Of a stretch of 64,000 nucleotides of DNA, positions 32,668 to 41,694 are shown one piece after another. Source of the DNA: Amycolatopsis keratiniphila subsp. keratiniphila. GTDB taxonomy: Bacteria > Actinomycetota > Actinomycetes > Mycobacteriales > Pseudonocardiaceae. The notes beneath the pieces are model-generated. The model worked only from the letters and a program-made list of their open reading frames with translations, had not been told where the DNA came from and did no database searches. How positions within the stretch are numbered: position 1 is the stretch's first letter; every line of letters begins with the position of its first letter. The stretch is from positions 136,912 to 200,911 of the forward strand of contig NZ_LQMT02000019.1 in the NCBI RefSeq assembly GCF_001620365.2. The letters are read 5' to 3'. The translations under genes were made by a program, and so were the position numbers.

Positions 32668-35236
32668 GGATCAACTCCGCGGTCCGGGCGGTGCGCACCG
32701 AGCGCATCGCGATCCAGCCCGCCAGCGCCACGACGAGCACGCCGACGGCGAGCACGGTCAGGGCGAGCGGGGTCGGGTCGGGCAGCGCCGACTGTGGCGG
32801 GAGGAACGTCGCCGGGTCGAAGCGCGGCACCGAAAGTCCCGCGACCGACACGCCGCAGACGACGCCGATCACCACGGCGAGCCCGCTGAGCGCGCCCAGC
32901 TCCATCAGGTGACTCGCCAGCAGGGCACGCGGCCGCATCCCCATCCGCAGCACCAGCGCCCCGGCCAGCGCGTTCTGGCGGCGGCGGACTTCGACCGCGA
33001 CCAGGAGCGACAGCACCGCCACCACGCCGAGCACGGCACCGAGCAGGGCCATGAACGAGAACGTCCACGACACCACGTAGAACGGGAGCGCGTCGAGCGC
33101 GGACTCGCGGGTCACGCGGTTGACCGCGGTCATCACCCCCACGGACGCCAGCGCCTCGGTCACCTGCGTCATCGACGAGCTGGACAGCAGGCTCCACTTG
33201 GGAACCGTGCGGAGCTGCGCCTCGCTGAGCGAATCCCGTGAGACCACATACCCGGCCTTGGTGCCGATGATCGGGAACATCGGCAGCTCGCCGACCGCCC
33301 TGGCTTCCCCGAGTCCGGCCGGCAACGTGGCTTTCTGAGCGGGGTCGTTCCCGATCCGGATCGCGGGGACACCGGCACCGGGGCTCGACAGATCGCCGAG
33401 CAGCCGGTCGACTTCGGCTCCGTCGAGCGGGCCGAACGTGGCCGCGTGCCGGAAGGTCCGCGGATCCACGACCAGCACGACGTTGCCCGCGCCGGTCAGT
33501 TCGCCGACGATCGCGGTGCTGTCGGTGATCGAGGCGGGCAGCCCGACCTTGCCGGTGCCGACGACGCTTTCGGTGTCGACCCTGGTCTCGGCTCCGACGA
33601 AGATGGCGGACTTCGTCTGCAGCGCCTCTTCCTGGCCACGGGCGATGCCGATCCCCGTGGCCAGCGTCCCGATGGCCAGCGTGCCGATCACGAGTACACC
33701 GGTGACCGGGGCGCGGGCGCTGGCGAGCCGCCGGATGGCCAGTTGCAGCGCGGGCCGGGACCACAGCCGCGCGCGATGCGACGCGTGCAGCGCGAGCCAG
33801 GCCAGCCGGGCGGCGACGAGACCGACGGTGAGCACGACGAACACCGGATACGTGAGCGCGAGCGGGTCGACCTGGGGGAGCGGGTTGCCGATCCGCGATC
33901 CTTTGCTGTAGTCGACCAGCCGGTTCCAGCCGAGCAGCGCGACACCGGCGGTGAGCAGCTCCCACGGGAAGAAGGCCAGGACCTTCACCTTCTTGCGCCG
34001 TCCGGAGCGGACCCGGCCGAGTTCGAACTCCCGGTGGGTGCGGACGGAGATCACGCCGGCGAGCAGCGCGAGCGAGACGAGCAGGATCGCGGCCGCGACG
34101 AGCGACCCCCACAGTGTCGCCCCGTCGTTCAGTTCACCCGGTGGTCCGTACACGCCGAGCAACAGCCGGGCCAGCACCGCGCCCGCCGCGCCACCTGCGA
34201 CGATCGGGAGCCCGAGCTCGGCCACCGCGAGCAGCCCGAGCGCTCCCGGACCGCTGCCGCGGGCGGAAAGCAGCCTGAGCTGCGGATGCCGCCGCTGGTA
34301 CCACTGCAGGGCGACAGTGCCGATCCCGGCGCAGCCGACCAGGATGCTGATGGCCGCGAGCGGCAGGATCGAGACCAGGACGTTCGATTCCGCCTGGTTG
34401 CTGATCTCCACGGAGCGCTCGAACGGCAGCGACCCGATGATCGCGTCGCCGAGGCCGCGCGAACCCAGATCCGCCTTGACCGCGGCGATGAGCGCCTTCC
34501 CGCGTTCCTGGAGATCCTCGGCCTCGCCAACGGTCTTGGGCGGGGCGTCGTAGAACGACATGTGGAGCGTCTTGATCGTCGGGATGTTCAGCGCGCGGAC
34601 CGTGTCGTCGAAGGTCTTGCCGTCGTTGGCGAACATGACCGAGTCGAGCGGGTCGTTGGCGAGCCTGCTGACGACGGCGTTCCGCTGTTGCGAGCACCAC
34701 CAGCGCGGCGCGGGGTCGGGAAGGTCGCGATACAGCCCGGTCACCGGCGGTATCGGCGTGCCCTTGATGCTCGGGGTGGCGCCGGCCTTGATGTTCTCCG
34801 CCCCGGCCACGACGGTGCCGAGCAGGAATCCGGCGCCTGTCGAACCGCCCGCCACATCGAGATGGCCCTGAAGCGCCTGATCACGATGAGCGAGAACGAC
34901 CTTGTAGTTGGGATCGCCGTTGAACTCGGTTCCGAACAGGTACGGCGTGTAGCGGGAGGTGACCGGCGCGGGAAAACCGTGTGCCGGCGCGTTGCGGCGG
35001 ACCGAGTCGATCACCTGCGGAGCGACCGCGGCGGGAACGTTGTCCTTGCTGAACACGGGTCCGTAGTAGTCCGGGCACACGATGTCGGACTGATACGTGA
35101 CGGCCGCGCCGCCCGCGGCCGAAGCCTGCAGGACGGCGGCCGTGCCCAGGAAACACGCCAGCAAGGCGGTCACCGCGGCGATGATCAAAGTCAGTGGACT
35201 GGTCAGCGCCGCCTTCGGAGCCGCTCGCCACGGCAT
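32660..35236 (-). CDS. FtsX/MacB-like ABC transporter permease
   Basis: 858 residues. An N-terminal transmembrane segment (LTLIIAAVTALLACFLGTAA) is followed by a large extracytoplasmic domain. Several transmembrane segments lie in the middle, and a second extracytoplasmic domain precedes C-terminal membrane helices. This is a duplicated FtsX-like layout in one chain. The ATG at 35236 is preferred because AGGGTGAC precedes it; the start 42 nt upstream has no site. It lies 147 bp downstream of a large AfsR-type regulator gene on the same strand, which may control the exporter. Confidence 0.87.
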   Translation of the reverse strand: MPWRAAPKAALTSPLTLIIAAVTALLACFLGTAAVLQASAAGGAAVTYQSDIVCPDYYGPVFSKDNVPAAVAPQVIDSVRRNAPAHGFPAPVTSRYTPYLFGTEFNGDPNYKVVLAHRDQALQGHLDVAGGSTGAGFLLGTVVAGAENIKAGATPSIKGTPIPPVTGLYRDLPDPAPRWWCSQQRNAVVSRLANDPLDSVMFANDGKTFDDTVRALNIPTIKTLHMSFYDAPPKTVGEAEDLQERGKALIAAVKADLGSRGLGDAIIGSLPFERSVEISNQAESNVLVSILPLAAISILVGCAGIGTVALQWYQRRHPQLRLLSARGSGPGALGLLAVAELGLPIVAGGAAGAVLARLLLGVYGPPGELNDGATLWGSLVAAAILLVSLALLAGVISVRTHREFELGRVRSGRRKKVKVLAFFPWELLTAGVALLGWNRLVDYSKGSRIGNPLPQVDPLALTYPVFVVLTVGLVAARLAWLALHASHRARLWSRPALQLAIRRLASARAPVTGVLVIGTLAIGTLATGIGIARGQEEALQTKSAIFVGAETRVDTESVVGTGKVGLPASITDSTAIVGELTGAGNVVLVVDPRTFRHAATFGPLDGAEVDRLLGDLSSPGAGVPAIRIGNDPAQKATLPAGLGEARAVGELPMFPIIGTKAGYVVSRDSLSEAQLRTVPKWSLLSSSSMTQVTEALASVGVMTAVNRVTRESALDALPFYVVSWTFSFMALLGAVLGVVAVLSLLVAVEVRRRQNALAGALVLRMGMRPRALLASHLMELGALSGLAVVIGVVCGVSVAGLSVPRFDPATFLPPQSALPDPTPLALTVLAVGVLVVALAGWIAMRSVRTARTAELIRA

Positions 35237-35383
35237 TGTCACCCTGGGCCCGCCGGGAGCCCCCCACCTCACCCGCATGGATACGCACGCTACCGGTCGA
35301 GGCGCCCGGGCGACAGAAAGAAATCACCGTTTGTTGCGGACGTGAAGTAAGGCATGGTCCATTATGGTGATACGGGTGCCTGC

Positions 35384-38300
35384 CTACTGACTGTCCGTCA
35401 CCAATTGATCGATCGGAGTGGCTTCACCCGCCTCGGTCTCCGCCGAGAATGCGGTTTCTCCGAGCGCCGCGACGACGAAGCCGGTGATCCGGTCGACGTC
35501 GCCGCGTTCGGCCTTCGGCAGGGGAGCACCCACCGAGCGACGGCAAGCCGCCGCCGCACCCAGCAGCCGCGCGGCCAGATGATGCGCGCCCGCCGCCGCT
35601 TCCGCGCCGGCGAGACCTTCGAGGCCGAGCGCGATCGCGCGCGGATCTTCGCTCTGGCGCGCGATCGCCAGGCCCTCGAGCTGGAGTCGTTTCGCCGCCA
35701 CCGCGTCTCCGCGCTGCTCGGCGATGAACCCGAGCTCGGCGAGGACCAGGGTGCTGCCCGCTTCGGATTCCACCCGGCGATGCCAGTCCAATATGGACAG
35801 CAGGCGCCGCTCCGCCTCGTCGAACAGCCCTTCGCGCCGCGCGCCGAGCGCCAGCCCGGTTTCGGCGTAGACCTCGCCGGGTTTGAAACCGTGTTCGACT
35901 GCCAGCGCCCTGGCCCGCTCGTGGAACTCTTTCGCTTCCTCGAAGTGGCCCGTGAGCAACGCCGTCCGGCCCAGCCACGACAGTTTGTAGGTGACCTCCG
36001 GCCACAGTTCGAGTTCCTCCGCGCGGCGGAGGCTTTCCCGATGGACGCGGGCGGAGTGGTCGTAGTCCCCGGCGATCGAGGCCAGCATGCCGATGACGAA
36101 CGACGCCTGCAGCCAGCCCCAGCGTTCGCCGAGTCCGTCGAAGATCGCGGCGCTCTGCGCGGCGATCCGGCCGCCTCCGGTGAGGTCGCCGCCGGAGATC
36201 AGATGGGACGCCCGGTCGCTCAGCGCCGCTGCGGCACTCCAGTCGTCGCCGATGTCGCGGGCGGTTTCCAACGCGTCGAGCGTCAGCTTCTCCGCCCGGC
36301 ACAGGTCGCCGACCGTCGACCACGCGTAGCCGAGGAACCACGACATCCGTGCCCGGACACCGGCGTCGGCGATGCCCCGCACGGTCTCTTCCACGGCGGC
36401 GTCCGTGCCGGTGCCGTCGAGCACGGCGATCCCGGTGCGCCAGCCGAGAGCCTGGGCGTACTCGTCGCCGGCGTCGACCTCCGTTGCGAGCACGAGGTCC
36501 AGCGAGCGCCGGGCCTCGGTGAGCCGTCCGCGCAGGAACCAGAACCAGGCCGTCGCGTTCACCAGCCGTGCCGCGAGCCGGTGTTCTCCTTGCCTCAACA
36601 GCGTTTCCAGCGCTCGCCGAGTGTTGGCGCCCTCGGCGTCCAGCCTGTCGAGCCAACGGCGCTGCTCCCGGCCACGCAACCCCGCGTCACCGCGTTCGGC
36701 CAGCTCGACATGGAAGCGGGCGTGCCGCAAGTACAGCTCGTCGAGTTCGCCCGCTCGCTCGGCGTGGTCCAAGGCGTACGCCGAAACGGACTCCAGCAGC
36801 CGGAACCGCGGTTCGCCGGAGCTGCCCGGCCTGCTGACCACCAGCGACCTGTCGACGAGCCGGGACAGCAGATCCAGGACGTCACCGGCGGCGATCTCGC
36901 CGCCCGCGCAGACCGATTCGGCGGCGTCGAGCCCACACCCCTCGGCGTGCACGGCGAGCCTGCGCAGCACGATCTGCTCGGGCTCGCTCAGGAGGCTCCA
37001 GCTCCAGTCGATCATCGCGCGGAGGGTCTGCTGGCGGCGTGGCCCGCCTCGTCTGCCCGAGGACAGCAGGCCGAACCGGTCGTCCAAGCGGGCGAGGAGC
37101 TCGTGCACGCCCAGCGTCCGGACCCGGGTGGCGGCGAGTTCGAGCGCCAGTGGGATGCCGTCGAGGGTGTGGCAGATCCGGGCGACCACCGCGGCGTTCT
37201 CCGCGTCGAGCGCGAACCCCGGCGCAGCCGCCGCGGCACGGGCCGCGAACAGCCGGACCGCGCTCGACTCCCGCACGGCGGCGAAATCCGCGTGCTCGGG
37301 CAGTTCGAGCGGCGGCACCGCCCAGACGTTCTCTCCGGGCAGCCCGAGCGGTTCCTGGCTGGTGGCGAGCACGCGCAACCGGGGCACCGCCGCGAGCAAC
37401 CGCTCCACCATCGCCGCGACCGGCTCGACGACCTGCTCGCAGTTGTCCAGGACGAGCAGGATCTCCTTGTCCCGCAAGGCGGCGGCCATCGACTGGGTCA
37501 GCGTTCCGGTGGACGTCGCCTCCTCGCGAAGATCCAGCACGGCCGCGACGACCACGGCGACGAGATCCTCGGGCGGGCACGTCGGGCACTCGACGACGTC
37601 GAGCCCGGCCAGCTCGACGAGCCAGGTGCCGTCGGCCATCGCGAGCTTCGACGCGGCTTCGATGGCCAGCCTGGTCTTGCCCACACCGCCGGGGCCGGTG
37701 AGGGTGACCAGCCGCGTGTCGGTGACGAGCGCCTCGACCTCCTTGACCGCGTTCGTGCGGCCGATCAGCTCGGTCAGCGCCTCCGGGAGGTTGCCGCGCA
37801 CCGGCTCGGCCGCGCGAGCCGGCTCAAGCTCCGGGCTGCGGGTGAGGATCGCCTGGTGGAGCGCAGCGAGGTCCGGGCCCGGTTCGAGCCCGGACTCGTC
37901 ACGCAGGCGGGCACGCAGCTCGGCATAGGTTTCGAGCGCCTCGCTGTGCCGACCGGCCGCGTACAACGCGCGCATCAGCAGGCCGCGCAGCCGCTCTCGC
38001 AGCGGATTCCGCGAGACCAGACCGGCCAGCTCCCCGGTGAGGACGCCGTGTTCGCCGAGCGCCAGCCGGGCTTCGGCACGGTCCTCCTCGGCGAGCAGTC
38101 TTTCCTCCTCCAGCCGCTGGGCGGCGGCGACGGCGAAGAGTTCGTCCTCGAAGCCGGCATAGGCGTGCCCTCGCCACAACGCCAGCGCGTCGGCCAGCAG
38201 CGCCGCACGGGCGCGCGGATCGACCGCGTCACGGGCGCGGGCGGTGAGCGCGCGGAACCGATGGACGTCCAGGTCTCCGGGCTCCACGGCGAGGACGTAA

Positions 38301-38572
38301 CCGGCCGGCTGGTGCGTCACGAGCTCCCTGGCACCCGGCTCGGCCTTGTCCAGGGCGCGGCGCAACTGGGAGATCTTGGTCTGCAGGGTGTTCCCGGGAT
38401 TGCCCGGTGGATGCTCGCCCCAGAGATCGTCGGTCAGCGACGGCACCGACGCCGCCCTGCCCTCGCGGGACAGCAGCGCGGCGAGCAGGAGGCGGACCTT
38501 CGCCTCGGGCACGGCGACGGGCTCGCCCGCGGTCGTCCACGCGGCGAGCGGCCCAAGCACTCCGAAACGCAC
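35384..38572 (-). CDS. AfsR-type regulator: BTAD DNA-binding domain plus NB-ARC ATPase and TPR
   Basis: About 1062 residues. An OmpR-like winged helix begins RFGVLGPLAAW. The BTAD domain extends to about residue 240, and a P-loop GPGGVGKTRL lies near residue 290 with LLVLDNCEQ as Walker B. A long C-terminal TPR-like helical region follows. The GTG at 38572 is chosen because RFGVLGPL is the canonical BTAD N-terminus. Such proteins activate secondary-metabolism or transport genes. Here it is divergent from two imine-reductase-like genes (83-bp gap) and upstream of the ABC exporter, so either may be its target. Confidence 0.9.
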   Translation of the reverse strand: MRFGVLGPLAAWTTAGEPVAVPEAKVRLLLAALLSREGRAASVPSLTDDLWGEHPPGNPGNTLQTKISQLRRALDKAEPGARELVTHQPAGYVLAVEPGDLDVHRFRALTARARDAVDPRARAALLADALALWRGHAYAGFEDELFAVAAAQRLEEERLLAEEDRAEARLALGEHGVLTGELAGLVSRNPLRERLRGLLMRALYAAGRHSEALETYAELRARLRDESGLEPGPDLAALHQAILTRSPELEPARAAEPVRGNLPEALTELIGRTNAVKEVEALVTDTRLVTLTGPGGVGKTRLAIEAASKLAMADGTWLVELAGLDVVECPTCPPEDLVAVVVAAVLDLREEATSTGTLTQSMAAALRDKEILLVLDNCEQVVEPVAAMVERLLAAVPRLRVLATSQEPLGLPGENVWAVPPLELPEHADFAAVRESSAVRLFAARAAAAAPGFALDAENAAVVARICHTLDGIPLALELAATRVRTLGVHELLARLDDRFGLLSSGRRGGPRRQQTLRAMIDWSWSLLSEPEQIVLRRLAVHAEGCGLDAAESVCAGGEIAAGDVLDLLSRLVDRSLVVSRPGSSGEPRFRLLESVSAYALDHAERAGELDELYLRHARFHVELAERGDAGLRGREQRRWLDRLDAEGANTRRALETLLRQGEHRLAARLVNATAWFWFLRGRLTEARRSLDLVLATEVDAGDEYAQALGWRTGIAVLDGTGTDAAVEETVRGIADAGVRARMSWFLGYAWSTVGDLCRAEKLTLDALETARDIGDDWSAAAALSDRASHLISGGDLTGGGRIAAQSAAIFDGLGERWGWLQASFVIGMLASIAGDYDHSARVHRESLRRAEELELWPEVTYKLSWLGRTALLTGHFEEAKEFHERARALAVEHGFKPGEVYAETGLALGARREGLFDEAERRLLSILDWHRRVESEAGSTLVLAELGFIAEQRGDAVAAKRLQLEGLAIARQSEDPRAIALGLEGLAGAEAAAGAHHLAARLLGAAAACRRSVGAPLPKAERGDVDRITGFVVAALGETAFSAETEAGEATPIDQLVTDSQ

Positions 38573-38655
38573 GAAACCGACGTTAGCGTGGACCACCGAC
38601 AAGACCGTGCGTGAACCCGCAGCGATCCGTGCGCGGGCCGCGTCACGGTGGTCCC

Positions 38656-39537
38656 ATGAGCGAACACGGCAAGACCCCGGTGACGGTACTGGGGCTGGGC
38701 GCGATGGGAACCGCGCTCGTAGAAGCACTACTGACGGCGGGCCATCCGGTCACCGTGTGGAACCGGACCGCGAGCCGGACCGAGGCGGTGGCGGCGAAGG
38801 GAGCTTCGGTCGCTTCGACCGTCTCGGAGGCTCTCGCGGCCGACACGAACGCGATCGTGATCGCCTGCCTGCTGGACTACGACTCGGTGCACGAGGTCCT
38901 GGACCCGGTGGCGGCGGAGCTCGCGGGACGGCAGCTGATCAACCTGACCAACGGCACCCCCGGCCAGGCGCGCGAAATGAACGCCTGGGCGGAGGAACTG
39001 GGCGCGGCCTACCTCGACGGCGGCATCATGGCCGTCCCGCCGATGATCGGCACGCCCGCGGCGTTCATCTTCTACAGCGGATCGGGCACCGTCTTCGGCC
39101 GGGCGCGCACCGCGCTCGAAACCTTCGGTGGCGTCAACTACCTCGGTGCCGACCCCGGCCTGGCGCCACTGCACGACATCGCGCTGCTCAGCGGGATGTA
39201 CGGGTACTTCGTCGGCGTCATCCAGGCATACGCGCTGGTCGGCTCCGCCGGAGTCAAGGCACGGGAATTCGCGCCGCTGCTCCGCGGCTGGTTGGACGCG
39301 ATGGGCGGCTTCTTGGAGCGCTCGGCCGAACAGATCGACGACGGCGACTACGTGACCGATGTCGTGTCGAACATCGAGATGCAGGCCGCGGCCTTCCCGA
39401 ACCTCGCCAAAGCCGCGGCGGACCAAGGCATCAGTGCCGAACTGCTCACCCCGTTGCAGCCGCTGATGGACAAGCGGGTCGCCGACGGACACGGCGCCGA
39501 AGACCTGATCGGCGTCATCGAACTCCTCAAGAAGTAA
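38656..39537 (+). CDS. Imine-reductase-family NADPH oxidoreductase, Asp type
   Basis: 293 residues. The Rossmann motif is GLGAMG, and WNRTASRTEA follows as the NADP-binding loop. IACLLDYDSV, GQLINLTNGTPGQA-like segments and DGGIMAVPPMIG match imine reductases and beta-hydroxyacid dehydrogenases. At the stereo-determining active-site position it has aspartate (D174 in LHDIAL), typical of R-type imine reductases. It is followed after 10 bp by a second family member with tyrosine at that position. The ATG at 38656 gives the canonical N-terminus. Divergent from the AfsR-type regulator. Confidence 0.87.
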   Translation: MSEHGKTPVTVLGLGAMGTALVEALLTAGHPVTVWNRTASRTEAVAAKGASVASTVSEALAADTNAIVIACLLDYDSVHEVLDPVAAELAGRQLINLTNGTPGQAREMNAWAEELGAAYLDGGIMAVPPMIGTPAAFIFYSGSGTVFGRARTALETFGGVNYLGADPGLAPLHDIALLSGMYGYFVGVIQAYALVGSAGVKAREFAPLLRGWLDAMGGFLERSAEQIDDGDYVTDVVSNIEMQAAAFPNLAKAAADQGISAELLTPLQPLMDKRVADGHGAEDLIGVIELLKK

Positions 39538-39547
39538 GGAAAACACA

Positions 39548-40408
39548 ATGATCACATTGATCGGTCTCGGACCGATGGGACAGGCCATGGTCCGCGTGCT
39601 GCTGGAGAACGGCCACGGAGTGACCGTCTGGAACCGCACCGCCTCCCGCGCGGACGGCGTCGTCGCCGCCGGTGCCGTGCGTGCGGAGACCCCGGCGGAC
39701 GCGGTGTCGGCGTCGGAACTGGTGCTGTTGAGCCTCACCGACTACGCCGCGATGTACGACATCCTCGGCAAGGCCGAAGACGCCTTGGCGGGCAAGGTGA
39801 TCGTCAACCTCAGCTCGGACACCCCGGAGAAGACCCGCGAAGCCGCCGAGTGGGTCGAGGCCCGCGGTGCGCGGTTCGTCGCCGGCGGAGTGATGGTGCC
39901 CGCCGAACTGGTGGGCAAGGACGAGGCCTACGTCTTCTACAGCGGCCCCACCGACGTGTTCGAGAAGCACCGCGACACCCTGGCGCTGATCGGGCGACCG
40001 GACTACCTCGGCGAGGACGTCCGGCTGGCGCAGCTGTTCTACCAGGCGCAGCTGGACATCTTCCTCACCTCGCTCTCGGTGTTCCTGCACGCGAGCGCGC
40101 TGATTCGGTCGGCAGGGGTGCCTGCGGAGAAGTTCGTCCCCTACGCCAAGGACAACTTCAAGATGATGGATTTCTACCTGGACGCCGCGGCCGAACAGAT
40201 CGAGAAGGGCGATCACCCAGGCGACGACGCCAACGTCACGATGATGGGCGCGACGGCCGACCACATCGTCCAGGCGAGCCGGGACGCGGGCGTCGACGTG
40301 CTCCTGCCGGAGGCGGTCAAGTCCCACTACGACCGGGCGATCGCCGCGGGCCACGGGCGTAGCTCGTGGACCAGCCTGTACGAAATCATCAAGGCGGAGG
40401 GCAAGTAG
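39548..40408 (+). CDS. Imine-reductase-family NADPH oxidoreductase, Tyr type
   Basis: 286 residues, homologous to the preceding gene: GLGPMG at the N-terminus, WNRTASRADG, INLSSDTPEK-like region and FVAGGVMVPAELVG. At the equivalent active-site position it has tyrosine (Y165 in LFYQAQL), typical of S-type imine reductases. It starts 10 bp after the previous stop, preceded by AAGGAAAACAC. The pair probably works on related substrates from opposite faces or on different substrates; natural function unknown. A 46-bp TIR-only repeat begins 11 bp after its stop. Confidence 0.87.
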   Translation: MITLIGLGPMGQAMVRVLLENGHGVTVWNRTASRADGVVAAGAVRAETPADAVSASELVLLSLTDYAAMYDILGKAEDALAGKVIVNLSSDTPEKTREAAEWVEARGARFVAGGVMVPAELVGKDEAYVFYSGPTDVFEKHRDTLALIGRPDYLGEDVRLAQLFYQAQLDIFLTSLSVFLHASALIRSAGVPAEKFVPYAKDNFKMMDFYLDAAAEQIEKGDHPGDDANVTMMGATADHIVQASRDAGVDVLLPEAVKSHYDRAIAAGHGRSSWTSLYEIIKAEGK

Positions 40409-40418
40409 GGGACCCGCG

Positions 40419-40464
40419 CTCGTGAGTGGTCAGGACGGTTCTAACCCGAATTGCCACTCACGAG
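40419..40464. repeat. 46-bp TIR-only derivative of the MITE-like family
   Basis: CTCGTGAGTGG (40419-40429) is inverted as CCACTCACGAG (40454-40464). Between them sit the inner ends AGGACGGTT and CTAACCC. It looks like the two termini of the 360-bp element fused with loss of the interior. Confidence 0.65.
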
Positions 40465-40471
40465 GACGTGG

Positions 40472-40590
40472 CACCGAACTCGCGTGATCGAAGCCGTAAC
40501 TCGCGTGCTCAGCGGCGGAACACGCGAGTTCGGCATCCAGTCACGCGAGTTACGTCCCTGATCACGCGAGATCCGCCTTTGCTCACGCCG
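40472..40590. repeat. 21-bp-type repeat array, shorter copy
   Basis: Carries units such as AACTCGCGTGATCGAAGC and then the inverse (CACGCGAGTTACGTCCCTG), matching the array at 23281-23430. Adjacent to a TIR-only element on one side and a hairpin on the other, as at 23281-23547. Confidence 0.65.
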
Positions 40591-40612
40591 CCCGCCCTTC
40601 GCTCGCAGCCGC

Positions 40613-40669
40613 AGTACGTGAAGGACCCCTTCACTGCGTCTAGCGCAGTGAAGGGGTCCTTCACGTACT
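40613..40669. terminator. 26-bp perfect hairpin between convergent IRED and LysR genes
   Basis: Arms 40613-40638 and 40644-40669 (AGTACGTGAAGGACCCCTTC) with loop TCTAG. Directly followed by a degenerate relative at about 40677-40727 with CCTCGGC/GCCGAGG arms that contains the LysR stop codon. Confidence 0.75.
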
Positions 40670-40721
40670 TGGGAAGGTGTGAAGGTCGAGTTTCCTCGGC
40701 TGAGCCGAGGGAAGGGGGCCT

Positions 40722-41615
40722 TCACGCGCGGTCGCTGTCCTCCCCACTCGCGACCCCCAGCACCTCCAGGAAGGCCTTCGCCGCCGGAGTGACGGTGAAG
40801 CGGTTCCAGACCAGGTGCTCGATCCGCGCGGGCGCGTCCCGCACCGGCACGGTGACCACATCGGTCAGGTTCGGCACGTACTTCGACGGCAGCAGCGCCA
40901 CGCCCAGTCCCTGATGGATGAGCCGCGCCATGAAGTCGGCGGCCGTCACCTCGAACGCGACCTCCCTGGTCACTCCCGCCGCGGCGAAGGCCTGATCGGT
41001 CTGAGCCCGCCCCGCCGAGCCCGACGGGAAGTCCACGAACACTTCGGGCGAAAGCCGCTTCAAGTCCACTTCGGACTCGACAGCGAGTGGATGCCCCGGA
41101 GCCACAACGGCGATCAGGTCGTCGCGGCCCAGTTCGCAGGTGCCCACGCCGTCCGGTCGATCGGTCACCGGGAGGCCGAGGAACGCCACCTCGATCGCAC
41201 CCTCCTTGATCTGCTCGACCAGTTGGCCGCTCGCCCCGACCCGCAACCCGATCCGGACATGCGGGTACCGGCTGCGGAAGGTCTGTAGAGCGGCCGGGAC
41301 GTCGACCGCCGCGACGGTCGGGATCACTCCGACGGTGAGCCGTCCGCGGATCTCGCCGACGGCCGCGGCGACCTCCGAGCCCGCCCGCTCGGCGGCTTCG
41401 AGGCATTGCCGGGCGGCGGGTAGGAACGCTTCGCCCGCGGCAGTGAGGCGCACGCGGCGGCTCGTGCGCTCGAACAGCCGCGCGCCGAGTTCCCGTTCCA
41501 GCCGGGCGATCTGGTGGCTCAATGCCGACTGCACGACGAGGCACCGTTGCGCGGCCCGCGTGAAGCTGTTCGTCTCCGCCACCGCCACGACGTACCGCAT
41601 CTGCTGAAGCTCCAT
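40722..41615 (-). CDS. LysR family transcriptional regulator
   Basis: 297 residues. The N-terminal winged helix (MELQQMRYVVAVAETNSFTRAA, HQIARLERELGARLFER) is followed by a type-2 periplasmic-binding-like effector domain. The ATG at 41615 gives the standard LysR N-terminus. It is divergent from an EamA exporter gene over 79 bp, which contains ATCCATC/GATGGAT dyads around 41616-41640 as possible operators. Likely controls the exporter. The last codons lie in a hairpin repeat. Confidence 0.92.
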   Translation of the reverse strand: MELQQMRYVVAVAETNSFTRAAQRCLVVQSALSHQIARLERELGARLFERTSRRVRLTAAGEAFLPAARQCLEAAERAGSEVAAAVGEIRGRLTVGVIPTVAAVDVPAALQTFRSRYPHVRIGLRVGASGQLVEQIKEGAIEVAFLGLPVTDRPDGVGTCELGRDDLIAVVAPGHPLAVESEVDLKRLSPEVFVDFPSGSAGRAQTDQAFAAAGVTREVAFEVTAADFMARLIHQGLGVALLPSKYVPNLTDVVTVPVRDAPARIEHLVWNRFTVTPAAKAFLEVLGVASGEDSDRA

Positions 41616-41694
41616 GGATCCATCTTGAATCACGATGGATCACGTGACAAACATGTGTTGGACTCATTGATCGGCAGCGTCGAAGCTGAGAAGC

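Noticed and set aside
35446..38614. 1086-codon ORF antisense to the AfsR-type regulator
   Set aside because: Composition is that of a shadow ORF; the opposite strand has clear BTAD and NB-ARC motifs.
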